From Bedellia somnulentella (Eukaryota; Arthropoda; Insecta; Lepidoptera; Bedelliidae), in the NCBI GenBank assembly GCA_963576735.1, contig OY755171.1, forward strand, positions 5,456,001 to 5,520,000: DNA of 64,000 bases. The letters are read 5' to 3'. Below, piece by piece: positions 1 through 11,400 of the stretch. A program made the position numbers and the translations under genes. Position 1 is the first letter of the stretch. Each line of letters opens with the position of its first letter. The notes under the pieces are model-generated. The model was not told the origin of the DNA and did not search any database. It saw only the letters and a list, made by a program, of their open reading frames with translations.

Positions 1-138
1 CCAGCTGATCTCTGAAATGACTGGACCAAATTTGATTTGACTTTCACAAGCAAATAGCTGTGAAACATTAAGGATTAGCTAGGGTATTTTTTTTTTCAAT
101 ACTCGTGATACCTGTTCGAAAACAGGGCGGACCGTTAG
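1..138 (+). mobile_element. Degraded Helitron 3' end (candidate)
   Basis: Near the right edge is a short hairpin (CCTGTT / AACAGG around a CGAA loop, about 108-123). It is followed 12-15 bases later by TTAG and then T. Helitron 3' ends have a hairpin just before CTRR and insert between A and T; TTAG would be a one-base decay of CTAG. The left part runs off the window, so the size is unknown. No coding sequence is present. Confidence 0.35.
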
Positions 139-956
139 TATACATAATATAATAACAAACTTTTTGATATTTCTCTCTGTTGTCACGTGCAAAGCAAGCC
201 CGCTGGGAGAACATTCTGAAATTCGGCTTGGGAGTATGGGAATGTCATTTCATTTGCCAATTTTCTAAATATATTTTCGAGGAGCGAAATTCAGTGAATA
301 TATTTCTGCTCTCTTAAAAATGGCCACGCCTGGTGCTACCATTATTGTTTTACATAAAGTGCTTTGTAAAAATTGTGTTTAGAATAATGAAAAATATTTT
401 CTGCTTTAGTTTTCTCTTTGACGTTTGATAAGTTCTGTGGTAAGCGTATATTTATTATTTATGTCTCGAGAAAAAGTACGAGTGCAATTATTATTTCACA
501 TCTATATTGAAAATCACTAGGCTCGATCTGTATCTGGGATTTTAGTAAAAACTATCTATCAAGTATATTTATTTGTCATAAAAAATGATTTTAAGAACTT
601 TTGTTAAAAATAGGAACGAAAATAAAAATCAATTGAAGAAGAAATAAACAATAATTTAATAAACTAGCATGTATTTCCGAAGTCTGAAGTGTATCTAGTA
701 TTTTCACCTTTAAGCGAAAGCTTAAAAAATATTTTATAGTTCAACAAAATCCCGCACCTGTTCTTTAAGACTAAATATGTAACTATATTTTATTTACGTT
801 TATTTTTAGGTTATAATTATTTAAGTATATTAAATACACATTTTCAGACATAAACCTGACATATGGTCAGATTAATAATTAATTAATAAGTCTATTTATT
901 GCCTCTTTTATACATATATTTCGTCAGATATTCATAATTATTATGATATTTTGTTT
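139..956. other. AT-rich intergenic stretch, nothing recognised
   Basis: No long open frame, RNA gene or terminal repeat was recognised in this AT-rich stretch. Confidence 0.5.
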
Positions 957-1060
957 TAAGCTAGAGAGGTTTGCCAGGATCGTACAAAGTGGCGATCAAT
1001 AGTCTCTGTCTACCCCAATGGGAACTAACGGCGTGAGAATATGTATGTATGTATTTTATG
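957..1060 (+). mobile_element. LINE 3' end fragment (family X)
   Basis: This is a 5'-truncated copy of the LINE 3' end seen in longer form at 60.6-61.05 kb. It shares the stretch encoding the C-terminal EAREVCQDRTKW-like residues, then the CTACCCC-AAT-GGG hairpin, the GGCGTGAG box and the TATGTATGTATG tail. Confidence 0.7.
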
Positions 1061-1179
1061 TAGTTGTTCACTATTTGATATTCGAAATTTTTCTATTAAA
1101 ATTATTTTTTAATTGTATTATTATGTCATGTGTATACATATTACCATGTTTGTAGGTATATGTATATTATGCAGTGAGT

Positions 1180-1437
1180 TTAGTTATTTCGTTCTCGTTA
1201 GTCCGCGCGTTTCCTGGCGGTGACTGAAAATCAGTGTTAATGCTGAGTCAGCCGCCAATTTATTGCTACGCAAGATATGACTTGTGATAATAATTTTTAT
1301 TTTTAAGTCTTGTTTTTAAAAAAATTGTTAAATTTGGAATTTGTTTAGTTTTTAGTGTAGTTTTTAATGTTTTTATTTATTTTGTTAACTGTGTAGCAAT
1401 GACTAAAAGTGTTTCTTATCTTATCTTATTTATTTTT
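1180..1437 (+). repeat. Probable LINE 3' UTR with hairpin and TCTTA-type tail
   Basis: An imperfect inverted repeat (GGCGGTGACT near 1217 against AGTCAGCCGCC near 1245) is followed by a T-rich stretch. It ends in TCTTATCTTATCTTATTT-like short repeats. That layout resembles a non-LTR retrotransposon 3' UTR. No coding part is attached, so the family is not assigned. Confidence 0.35.
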
Positions 1438-1688
1438 ACATACATACATTAATATACTCACGGCTGTAAATCCCTAGAAGGGGTAGCCAGAGTTGAGGAA
1501 CTATAATTCCTCAGCCACTTTTGGAAAGTCGAGTGGGGAAAAGATGGCAAAATAAAGGTTGTTGGTGATGGGTCTCTAACCGCATCGCCCAAAAATCCCT
1601 TAAAAGCCCCAATACCGTTAGTCACCTCTTACGTACAACCATCGGTAGAAACGGGGTAGTGGTATTCTAAGCCAACACTACACGGCAC
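1438..1688 (-). mobile_element. SINE-like repeat, family A (near full length)
   Basis: This is a copy of the most abundant short repeat in the window. Read on the minus strand it starts GTGTTGGCTTAGAATACC, passes the GCGATGCGGTTAGAGACCC segment, and ends in a CCCCTTCTAGGG hairpin, a GTGAG box and a (TATG)n-like tail. It encodes no protein. I see no clear tRNA, 5S or 7SL head, so the promoter type is unknown. Confidence 0.75.
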
Positions 1689-1694
1689 TATTTT

Positions 1695-1935
1695 ACATTT
1701 TATTTAAACTTAAACGTTCATGCAGTATATCCCCGAAAGGGTACAATAGATACTAAATATTTGAAAAACGTGACATTGTCACCTGGTTGGTTTTCCAAGT
1801 ACCAACGTTTTTCTTAGACAGCGTATTCGCGTGATAGGGGGTAGGTAGACCTATCTATGTTAAGTAAAAATACACTGTCATATAACTAAGTAGAACATAG
1901 CAATATGGGTTTCCCTCTCTGTTAACAACCAGAAT
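1695..1935 (-). mobile_element. Degenerate SINE family B copy
   Basis: This is a diverged, reverse-oriented copy of the tRNA-headed SINE at 27.3 kb. Recognisable parts are the AACGTTCA...CCCCGAAAGGG tail region, the GTGACATTGTCACCTGG segment, TCGCGTGATAGGGGG and the GTTAACAACC segment. The tRNA-like head is missing or decayed. Confidence 0.55.
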
Positions 1936-2218
1936 TATTTGACCATTCATAAAAAACAGACATATAAAAAAAACATTCATTTATTAAATTATAACCAATT
2001 ATATCATGTTGTATTATTACTCTATTACCTGATATTAACAATCAAAAGTGCCTTTCCTATCTTAATTACTTAGCCCTTAATAGCCCTTCATGGTAAACAT
2101 CAATAACCACGTGATGATCAAATTATATTAACTGACTACACTGATTAAAAAGCTACATGTTAGCGGATGTCATACGTTTTACCAAATATCTCCAGCTCGA
2201 AAGTACGTTAAATCGGAA

Positions 2219-2385
2219 ACATACATACATACATATACTCACGGCTATAATCCCTAGAAGGGGTAGCCAGAGCTAAGGAACTAGAAATTCCTCAGCCACT
2301 TTTGGGAAGTTATGTGGGGAAAAGATGGTGAAATAAAGGTTGTTGGTGATGGGTCTCCAACCGCATCGCCCAAAAATCCCAAAAA
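2219..2385 (-). mobile_element. SINE-like repeat, family A (truncated)
   Basis: It carries the tail, the hairpin and the GGTCTCCAACCGCATCGCCC segment, but stops in the A-rich AAAAATCCC stretch. The distal third, including the CTTACGTACACC and GTGTAGTG-end sequences, is absent. The short open frames crossing it are translated repeat, not genes. Confidence 0.75.
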
Positions 2386-2393
2386 TAGTAAAT

Positions 2394-3048
2394 AACGGTA
2401 ACTTTATCAGAAGGCTTAGGCTTGCATTAAGAGCGATGAAACTTGTTCTAAAACTACTTAACCTTTCCTGGGTAAGCCAACTTATATATACCAACTTATT
2501 AGAAATGTATGATTGTGAATTAGCCCAGATCATAACCAAACAATAAAAAATATATACAACAAAAATATTTTACCTTCACTTTACGTTACGTACAGCAATA
2601 AACTTTATAAGCTGGCAATAACACGCAGTTTTCCATTTATTCTCTTTATTCTGTTTGACTTGACAATCGAAAACCCTATTAACATTTGACACAGAAAATT
2701 GAAGGCAATCAATAGAATGGATTTCAATACTCTGTATTCATTCAAAACAAATTGTATAACAAAAAATAAATAAACGCTACCTTCTTTGTCTAACGCCTAT
2801 AAAAGAAATGAAACAAGAAAGTATACCGTCTACAAAACTTAGTATGTTTTCAATGAATCCGTAAGGTTCCTCAAATTTGCGATATTATCCTGCAAAATCG
2901 GATATTGCTCTGTTGAAAAACTTTTAATCGGAACGTTTCTAAAGTACCTCATCAAGATACAGACTTGAAGTTTAGTATTATTGATAAATAATTACCAATT
3001 TCAGTGAAATTTACTTATTGGAAATGATAATAGGGGTTCATTAGTTTT
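2394..3048. other. Intergenic, nothing recognised
   Basis: The stretch is AT-rich with no long open frame. I recognised no repeat family or RNA gene here. Confidence 0.4.
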
Positions 3049-3240
3049 GGACACACTTGGACTAAATTGAGAGTGTGCTCAAAAAGGCTGGCGTCCAAAG
3101 TATGAAGAATAAAAGAGCACGTATGAAAAGATTGATGGATGTAAACGAAGCTAGAGAGGTTTGTCAGCATCGTACGAAGTGGCGATCAATAGTCTCTGCC
3201 AACCCCAATGGGAACTAATGGCGTGAGTATATGTATTAGT
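3049..3240 (+). mobile_element. LINE 3' end fragment (family X)
   Basis: It is closely similar to 60845-61035. It encodes a broken version of the C-terminal protein part, then the CCAACCCCAATGGG hairpin, GGCGTGAG and TATATGTAT. Its CTCTGCCAACCCC wording is also found in SINE family B, which supports a shared 3' recognition signal. Confidence 0.75.
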
Positions 3241-3671
3241 TTTGACTTAAATTTTCCTTTGCTTAACTACAGAAACATTTATAGGACTTCTTGATAATGT
3301 TCACTTCAAAGAAAGTTTTGTTACGTAAAGTTATATCGCGCTCGACTTGGAGAGGGCTACTCCCTTTCCCCCAGTCTATATAGATAATAGATTTATAGTT
3401 TGTTTTAAATTTTCTTATCACTATTATAAGAACGATAGAAAACTAATACAACCTTTGGATTTAAAAAAATAGTAGAACAGTTTCTACATACTGATCAATC
3501 ATCGACCATCTGACGCTAACCGTCTGATATGGCACGCTAGTCGAAAGCAAATGTAAATAAACTCCTAGGCAAACTGGCATTAGTCATTTCATCCGTACCA
3601 CTTTTAATTTCAGGTATAATATATACACCTTAATTTACTTTACGATCTTCTCCATTATTCGCTCGGAAGTT

Positions 3672-3718
3672 CTGGCTATCCCTTCTAGGGATTTTTAGCC
3701 GTGAGTATATGTATGTAT
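3672..3718 (+). mobile_element. SINE family A, 3' tail fragment only
   Basis: Only the last ~45 bases of the family remain: CTATCCCTTCTAGGGA hairpin, AGCCGTGAG box and TATGTATGTAT tail. Strong 5' truncation like this is typical of target-primed reverse transcription. Confidence 0.65.
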
Positions 3719-5638
3719 AATATATTACATGAAACACAGTAATTTTAAGAAAAGATAAACTCGCAACGTTATTCTCCTACCGTTAAAAGTGGTAAGATCC
3801 GTGTAATACCAAGTCGGGTATTAATTAATTGAGTCCTTACTTCAAGTACTTTCTGCCTTGAAGTGTTGAGTCATAGGCTAACCTAACAACATACTATAGA
3901 AACTTTGTTTTTTAAATTTTCAAGAAATAAATTGCATTTGTTATTTTAATGAATATTCTAATACATAAGATCAGTAACCGTTTCATCTAGGGTGATTGAC
4001 CAGACGAGAACTTTGAACTTTTGAGTGAAATATATGTCATTATTACGAAACATTTCATTAAGTTTTGAATTGACGAACAGTATTCGTTGAAAAAAAAGTT
4101 CTAAAATTGTACAATTCACAAAATAAATTTGAAAGAAACCAGCTTTCTAGGAGAGCTAATGTAAGTGAATGTATGCGATAAATATATATTATATTCGTTT
4201 ATTTCAACCATGAAAGTCTGAATAATATTATAAAATAAATACCTCGTCCTAAAACCGAAATTTGTGCGTTTAGTTTATACTAAAAATACCTTAATACTAT
4301 TTGCATGACTGTTGCACTACAGTTAATATTTGTGTTGGTTAATATTTTTCCGAAGGTTACATACAAGGCCTTTTGAAACCTAAAAACGTGTGCTAAAAAT
4401 CCAGTATTTTATTCAATTTGTTTTTTTTTTAACTTTCTAAAATGCCCAAAAAATATAAGTTTTGAAATAATTTCCTCTTAACCCTTTTTGGGATTGGTAA
4501 TAATTAAGTTACATGCCAAGAACACATAGGAAAAACTTTAATGAATTTTAAACAAGCCATCTAAACATTTTCACTAAGAAACAACTACAGTTAATGGTAT
4601 AATTAATATAAACACCAACCCACTTGGGAAACCAAAGGCCCCGTTTATGACCATACATAAATCACTGTAGCCATTCTAGAAATTATTTATTATGAAATCT
4701 CTTTGGCGCAATAGCTTTTCCACCTAAATTGAGTTGGTAACTTTATTATACATACAGAATTGTGTTGACGGTAATTTTGAAATTATGAGACTGTTGTTTG
4801 TTGGTGATAATGATGATGATTATTTGATGTTATGATTATGTGATGATAAGCGTCAGTTAAAATATCACAAACCGTTCTCTTGTTGAGGGTATCGCATGAA
4901 GAAACTGAGGGTTTTGTGACTTTAATAATACTGATCAAAAATTGACATTTACCTCATGGATTTTATCAAACATCGCTGATGGTCACTGTCATGTGATGAG
5001 GAAATATATGTTTTAATATTATTCTCAAAACTTTTACATATTTTCTATAGACAAGAACCTTTTCCACTTTACAAAAAGTATCAGTTGAATCGGTCTAGCC
5101 GTTATCGAGTTTGCGCGTAGCAACACATTTAGCGATCCAATTCTACTAAATAGAAGATAATAAAAGTTGGGAGTATAGAAAATAGTTTTAAAAGAGTATG
5201 AGATAGTTATGAGATGATAGTTTACGATACTAAGTAAGTGTGTAAGATATGGATGTTTTATTCCGCGCGATAACTAGTTAAAAGGTCACTTGTACTAGTT
5301 ATGCTGGTCTACTTTGCTTTGACAAAAGAAATGGTAATTCTGCTATTTGTATTTTTTTTGACTTGAGGGTAAGGGTTGCTGGTACAAATTTCATTGTTAA
5401 TGGAAACTGATCATAAGTTTTAATAAACAAGGAAACGTGAAGTGGGAAAAATATAAGGCCATGTTGAATATATAAATTCAAAGAGATCTATTTTTGTATG
5501 GAATGTGATCTACGTAATAAATAAGGCTAAGTGATACAAAATTATTATAATATTTAATAAAGCTGCTGATAGAGTAAAAGACAAAATAGAAGGCAATAAA
5601 CATTGTTTTACGTATTGATTTAAATCGTTAACTTAAAC
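3719..5638. other. Long AT-rich non-coding stretch
   Basis: There is a TGATGATGAT-rich patch near 4805-4860, but no credible gene, RNA or bounded mobile element. The ~60-residue open frame on - near 5299-5481 has no recognisable motif or splice signals and looks random. Confidence 0.4.
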
Positions 5639-5875
5639 TTTCAATCACATGATCAGCGTACCCACATTTTCTCGGACAATGACTTGCTTATCCGCGTTTT
5701 GTATTTTGTATTGTCACATGAGAACATAGTGGATTTCCAGAAATTTTCTCTTTCCATTAACAACCATGACAAATTACCACACATTTAACTTCAGATAAAC
5801 CAATCGAAATAAGCCCAACAAGGTTTAGGCCCACGCCTCTTTGCATTATAGGCCACCCGCCCTACACCCGTCTGT
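5639..5875 (-). mobile_element. Degenerate SINE family B copy
   Basis: A diverged reverse copy. Recognisable parts are GTACCCACATTTTC, the GTTTTGTATTTTGTATTGTCACATGA segment, the GTTAACAACCATGACAAATT-like segment and the AGGCCCACGCC-like region that follows the tRNA head. Confidence 0.45.
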
Positions 5876-6020
5876 ACACTGAGCTATTTCCACTTTGCAA
5901 TTCAAGTTATCAAGTGAAAATTCTGTGTGATAATTTTATGTGATATTTTGTTCCAGTACTTTTGAATTTATACGGTGCGTTTATATTGTCTTTGTTTTAA
6001 CTATTAAATTAATATTAATT

Positions 6021-6229
6021 GCTGTGTAGTGTCGGCTTTGAATAGCACTACCCCATTTCTTCCGGTGGGTGTACGTAAGAGGCGACTAACGGTATTGGGG
6101 CTTTTTAAGGGATTTTTGGACGATGCGGTTGGAGACCCATCACCAACAGCCTTTATTTTACCATCTTTTCCCCACGCATCTTCCAAAAGGAATTATAGCC
6201 GTGAGTATATGTATGTATGTATGTATGTT
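6021..6229 (+). mobile_element. SINE-like repeat, family A (internal deletion)
   Basis: It starts GCTGTGTAGTGTCGGCTT and ends with GCCGTGAGTATATG and TATG repeats. It lacks the usual GGCTGAGG...CTACCCC segment between CTTCCAAAAGG and the GCCGTGAG box, so the 3' hairpin is deleted. The open frames on both strands are repeat translation. Confidence 0.75.
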
Positions 6230-6638
6230 TAACTATTAAATAAAGACCAGCCAAGTATGATTCGGTGGCACATTTAGGTATGGAATCTTAAAAAATAACT
6301 CTTATAAGAAAATTTTCTAGTTGTGTGATTTTTTAATTCAACAATCATATGACACAAATTATATAAAAAGATACAAATAATCTGATTCATTTTCTACTAA
6401 GCATTTTTTACAGTAGTCGAGAGTAATTAGATACAAAGTGGAAAATAAAAAACGTGTCTTGATGTTTCCTTTCAAGAGCCACCCCTTTGAGACTGACGCA
6501 ATATTTAATTATCACCCCAACAGAATGATAATTGGGAATGGTTCAGGAATTTCACACCACACTGTACAGGGTGCAAGTGGTTGCTGACAGAGATTTATTA
6601 TATAAAACACGAGGACAAACAATGTCATAGGAAGATTA
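6230..6638. other. Intergenic, nothing recognised
   Basis: Short AT-rich spacer between a SINE copy and a Helitron. No gene or repeat was recognised. Confidence 0.4.
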
Positions 6639-6776
6639 TCTATACTTATAATAAATCTGTAGAGAGGTCAATTCTGTACATGAAATATATTTTCAAAATA
6701 ACTATCAGGTGATGATTAGGGATCGATACTGATGCCAAAAATGCAATCAGTAAAATTTTTGTCTGTCTGTCTGTCG

Positions 6777-6823
<47 letters not shown>

Positions 6824-7642
6824 GGTTTGTATGTTCCTTATGGAAACAAAAACTACTTGACGGATTCTAACGAAACTTGGTACAATTATTCTTCATACTC
6901 CTGCGCAGGTTTTTGTATACTTTCCAGCAGAGTAGTAAAGGGGAATTTTGAGAAATTTGGGGAAAACGGGAGAAGTTACTCCATTTTTTAAGCTTCCGTC
7001 GCGTGTGCAGCCTTAATGGTTTAACTGACATAGAAATCACGTATGCCGGAAAAATTTTGCATTAAATTATCTACAAAAAAATCTTTAACAGTTTATGTCT
7101 ATCTTTTACGGTTGACTCACAATAACACGTGTAATTCCTGATAGCTTAGCAGTTCGGAACATTCTGATTATATTTGTTTACTCTTACGTTTGAAAACCTC
7201 TCACTCATCCCTAATTTAAAAAGGGTAACATTATTACCTATTCAATTAAAAAAATAATCATAGAAATCGGTAGACAAACACCGAAATTATACATAAAATA
7301 AGCCAGCGCGCCCGTGACCAAAACCAAATCTTTATTAATTTATACATAACATACTAGATGGCGCCAGTAGTTGCATCCTACGACACGTAATGATTTATTT
7401 TTCAGATAGTTATAAATATTTCATAGCGTTTTATTCCAAAATTTGCTATTTAATGGAAATATTGAACCGTTCATTAAAGCGCATTCAAAATCACCAAACT
7501 ACACTGTTTAGGGAGTGCCATAAATTAAATAAATTGAAAACATTGCGCTGAATTTCACAATGCTTAAGCAGGGACTGAAGAAAGAAACCTCAGATATTTA
7601 AAAAAACAACGCTACACGTGCGAAGCTGGGACGATCCACTAG
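6639..7642 (+). mobile_element. Non-autonomous Helitron, ~1.0 kb
   Basis: The element starts TCTATACTTATAATAAA just after A and ends CTAG (7639-7642) just before T. This is the Helitron signature: 5' TC, 3' CTRR, insertion between A and T, no target duplication. It encodes no Rep/helicase, so it would depend on an autonomous partner. A second, reversed copy lies at 43.8-44.7 kb and a 5' end copy at 50.9 kb; the three share the GATTAGGGATCGATACTGA region and the segment after the microsatellite. A long GTCT array sits about 120 bases inside the 5' end. Confidence 0.75.
6761..6823 (+). repeat. (GTCT)n microsatellite inside Helitron
   Basis: About 15 tandem GTCT units, with single-base interruptions at the edges (GTCGGTCT). 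The other Helitron copies carry only two or three units at the same place, so the array expanded in this copy. Confidence 0.9.
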
Positions 7643-7785
7643 TATTTTAATAAGAACAGAACAAATCCAAGAGTCCAAGAAATGCTCGAAGGGGTCCTCA
7701 TAATTATCTGTATAAACGCATATCATAATAGATTCTAAGCTTGGAGCCCCATCAAAATATTTACTTCATTTAGATACACTAACAT

Positions 7786-7898
7786 ACATAAACTCACTGC
7801 TCTAAATCCTAAAAAGTGAAAGCTACCTTAACTTTAGAATTATGAATCCCTTAGTTACTTTTGGAACTTAAAAAAGGAAAAGATAATAAAATAAAGTG
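7786..7898 (-). mobile_element. SINE family A, left half, split by BEL/Pao element
   Basis: A decayed family A copy that stops in AATAAAGTG at the LTR boundary. It resumes at 14322 with AGTGTGTTGGTAATAGG, matching the AAAGGTTGTTGGTGATGGG stretch of other copies. The retrotransposon therefore landed inside an already old SINE. Confidence 0.7.
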
Positions 7899-8352
7899 TG
7901 TTCCGTACTGGAACAAATTAGTTTATAATTTTCTTTATTAGGTGTGCACAAGACAACAAAACATAGTTTACATACTTTTTAATTCACGTTAGAAATAGAT
8001 TTATTTCATGTGGCTTATTTTCTCTAACACTACCTCGTTGATGCGGGAAACTGGCAACATTGACGTCTGACGTCTTACAACTACATCCGTTTCCGCAAGT
8101 TAGTCTCTCTTTCTCAACACGCCGATATGTGAGTGCACACGTTCGTATAAAAGTTACCAAATAAATTCCGAATCAAGTCTATTTCCCGAACAAAGTGAAA
8201 AAGGACTGAACCACATTTATCTATGGACCTATGGTGAAAAGTGTAAGCCTGCGCTGTGATTCATCAATAAACTCTCGAGAGTTCGAACGCCACCCCTGCC
8301 AGCCACGTGCCTGGTAAGTGTTTAAAGTTTAAATAAGTCACTCGCGGCTACA
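7899..8352 (+). repeat. BEL-1 5' LTR
   Basis: 454 bp, TG...CA ends. It contains a TATAAAA at 8146-8152, AATAAA-type signals near 8160 and 8264, and a GGTAAGTG that looks like a splice donor near 8312. Nearly every feature needed for transcription start and 3' processing is therefore within the LTR, as expected for the family. Confidence 0.95.
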
Positions 8353-8484
8353 TAAATTATTTTGATCCTATCGAACCGGATCCGATTTCATCTTTTGTTT
8401 TGTTGTCTTGTGTTGTGCAGTACTACGTACTCAGTAATTTCAAATTCATTTCAATCGTTTGAGTCGCCATCTTTGTTACGCAAA

Positions 8485-11400
8485 ATGGCCGAGAACGATC
8501 ATGTTTGTGAACAAGACATATTCGAAAGGGACTTGATTATCGAAGAACTTAGGCGTACATTACAGTTTGCAACTACCGATGAGCAGCAATTTCGTTCGCG
8601 AACTATAGACATTTCAGCTCATCAGAGAAAGTTTACGAAAGTCCAGTGTAAAATAGAAAAAATATTGTTTAAACATAAGTGCTTTGATAAAGATGAACAA
8701 ATAACTATTCGGAATGAATTTAACGATTTGTATTATGGCATCTTAGCTCATCTTAACGACCTTAAGCAAAAGGAGGAACGTGTCCGTCGCTCAAGTCGTA
8801 TTTTTCTTTCATCGTCTGAGGCTCCTCAGCAGTGTCATCACAGTAAAACTTTGCCTACTTTACCATTGCCCTCGTTTAGTGGCGATCCTACGGATTGGCC
8901 ATCATACATTGATTTATTTAAGTCGTTAGTGCATAGCAACAGTGCCTACACGGATGCCGAGAAGCTTAGGTACTTAATACTTACTGTAAAGAACAAACCT
9001 TTTAATCTTATAAAATCCTTGCCGATTTCCGAAGATAATTACGCCATCGCTTTAGAAATATTAATTTCTCGTTATGAAAATAAGCGAGTCATCGCGTCAA
9101 AACATCTCGATCGAATTCTCGACATCGAAAATTGCAGTGATAAATCGGTTCATAGCCTGCGTCGGCTACTTAACGTCTACCAAGAAAATATTAAGGCACT
9201 TGAAGCTATGCAGTTTCCCGTGGGCCAATGGAATTTCATACTTTTAAACATTTTACTACGTAAAATTCCAGTTGGTACTAGGAAGTGTTTTGAAAGATCG
9301 CTAGTGAAACCATCTTCTATTCCCGATGTAAACACATTGATCACATTTCTTGAAAAAGAAATTTCCGCTGACGAAATCATAAACATTTCCGTTGGTGGGC
9401 AGTCCATTTCACAACAAAATACAAAAGTGGGTAGTTCGCTATCAAGCCGCACTATCACACAGCAGCGATCATTCAATGCATTAGCTGCAAACAATGTCGG
9501 CCTTCCTACTCGTCAAACAGACGAAAATCAACGTAGTTACAATGTACTTAAGAAGCAAACTTGTATATGCTGTGAAGCTCAACATTCGTTGACAAAATGT
9601 TCAAAGTTTTTAAATCTTACACCTCACGCGAGGTACAATTTAATTCAAAATAAAAATATTTGTTATAATTGTTTAAATGTAGGTCACAATGTTATCAATT
9701 GCAAATCAAGTTATGTGTGTCGCTCGTGTCACAAAAGGCATCATAGTTTAATTCATTTTTCTAATCAAGCCTCGCCGGTAGTCAGTGACTCCGCTGTTAT
9801 CACCCTCCCCCCTGCCAAGGTAGACCCAGTGCCGCCAACTCAGTCCGAGTCGAATTCTATTCATAATAATTGCGCTTCGAATTCCAATGCTCCTTCTATG
9901 CGAACTAGCACGGTGCTACTCTCGACCGCGCTCATCGATGTATGTGTTGGCTCTTCTATACTATCGACCGTTAGGTGTGTTGTGGACTCGGGAAGCCAGG
10001 CTTCCTTCATAACTGAGTCGTGCGCGCAAAGGTTAGGTTTAAATCGTAAGAAAATAAACATTCCAGTATATGGTATTGGTGATAGCGAACCAGTTAAACC
10101 AAAGGGTGTAATTTCGTGTTTAGTCAAACCCAAGGGTAAACAAAACCCTATAATTCAAGTAGAAGCTTTAATTCTACCAAAGTTGATGTCTCACATGCCG
10201 AGCGTACCACTTCCCCAGAAAGGGTGGACACATTTAACCAATTTGACCTTAGCTGACCCCGATTTTCGTACTCCACAACCCGTGGAAATGTTGTTAGGAG
10301 CGGATATACTATCCCATGTGTTATTAGGTAATATCGTTTCCGGTTTGCCTGGTTCTCCGATCGCTGTAAACAGTGTATTCGGTTATTTATTATTGGGTAA
10401 ATTAAACTTAGATCCCGTGGTTTCGACTCCACCCCATGTGTGTTTTAGCTCATTCGACAATGACAATTTGCAAAGGTTCTGGGAGCTGGAGTCCCTTCCT
10501 GAGAAACGGAGTTACACTCCTGATGAAGAGTTATGTGAATCCCTTTTTCAAAGGACGCATACTCGCGATGGTATTACCGGCCGCTACGTCGTTTCTCTTC
10601 CGTTTAAACCCGATGCTCCGCCCCTCGGCGAGTCGCGGCAGACAGCCCTCGCGAGGCTTCATAAGCTCGAGTATAGGCTCGAACGTAATCCAACCCTCAA
10701 ACGTGACTACCACGCGTGTATCCAAGAATATTTAGATTTAAACCACATGGAGCCCGTGACTAGTGATGCCGCCCTGGGCGCCCACTATTATATTCCGCAC
10801 CACTGCGTGGTTAAAGAGTCCAGTGAGACCACACGTACCCGCGTAGTATTTGATGCAGGGTGTAAATCATCCAACGGAGTATCCCTGAATCAAGTGCTGC
10901 TCACTGGACCCAAGCTTCATCCCGACATTGTGGATATCCTTCTTAAGTTTCGTATTCATCTCATAGGTTTCACATCAAATTGTAAACAAATGTATAGAAA
11001 TATAGGTATGTGTAAAGATCATCTGGATTACCAACGTATCCTCTGGCGGAGTTCACCTGCGGAACCTGTACAGGATTTTCGTCTTCGTACAGTCACCTTC
11101 GGAGTTAGCTCGTCCCCGTTCCTCGCTCTGCGTACTATTCAACAGTTAGCTCATGATGAAAGTCACCGGTTCCCGTTGGCTGCACCTGTACTCTTGGAAT
11201 CTATATTTGTAGATGACGTGGTCGCGGGGGCCAATTCCGAGTCCGATGCCCTAGCGTTACAGCGTGAGCTTATTGGTATTTGCTCCTCGGCTGGGTTTGA
11301 ATTAAGAAAGTGGCACAGCAACTCGCCGGCGATACTTGCCGCGGTTGAGTCGTCATCTCCTCATGGTGGGCGGCAGGAAACCGTCTCCGTTGCGCACCTC

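Noticed and set aside
6004..6232. Open frames on both strands with residues such as FLPVGVRKRRLTVLG
   Set aside because: The same text appears wherever SINE family A occurs (for example 55141-55464); it is repeat translation.
8362..8484. Upstream extension of the BEL-1 frame from a TTG codon
   Set aside because: There is no ATG before 8485, and the ATG at 8485 has a good context; the upstream open stretch is chance.
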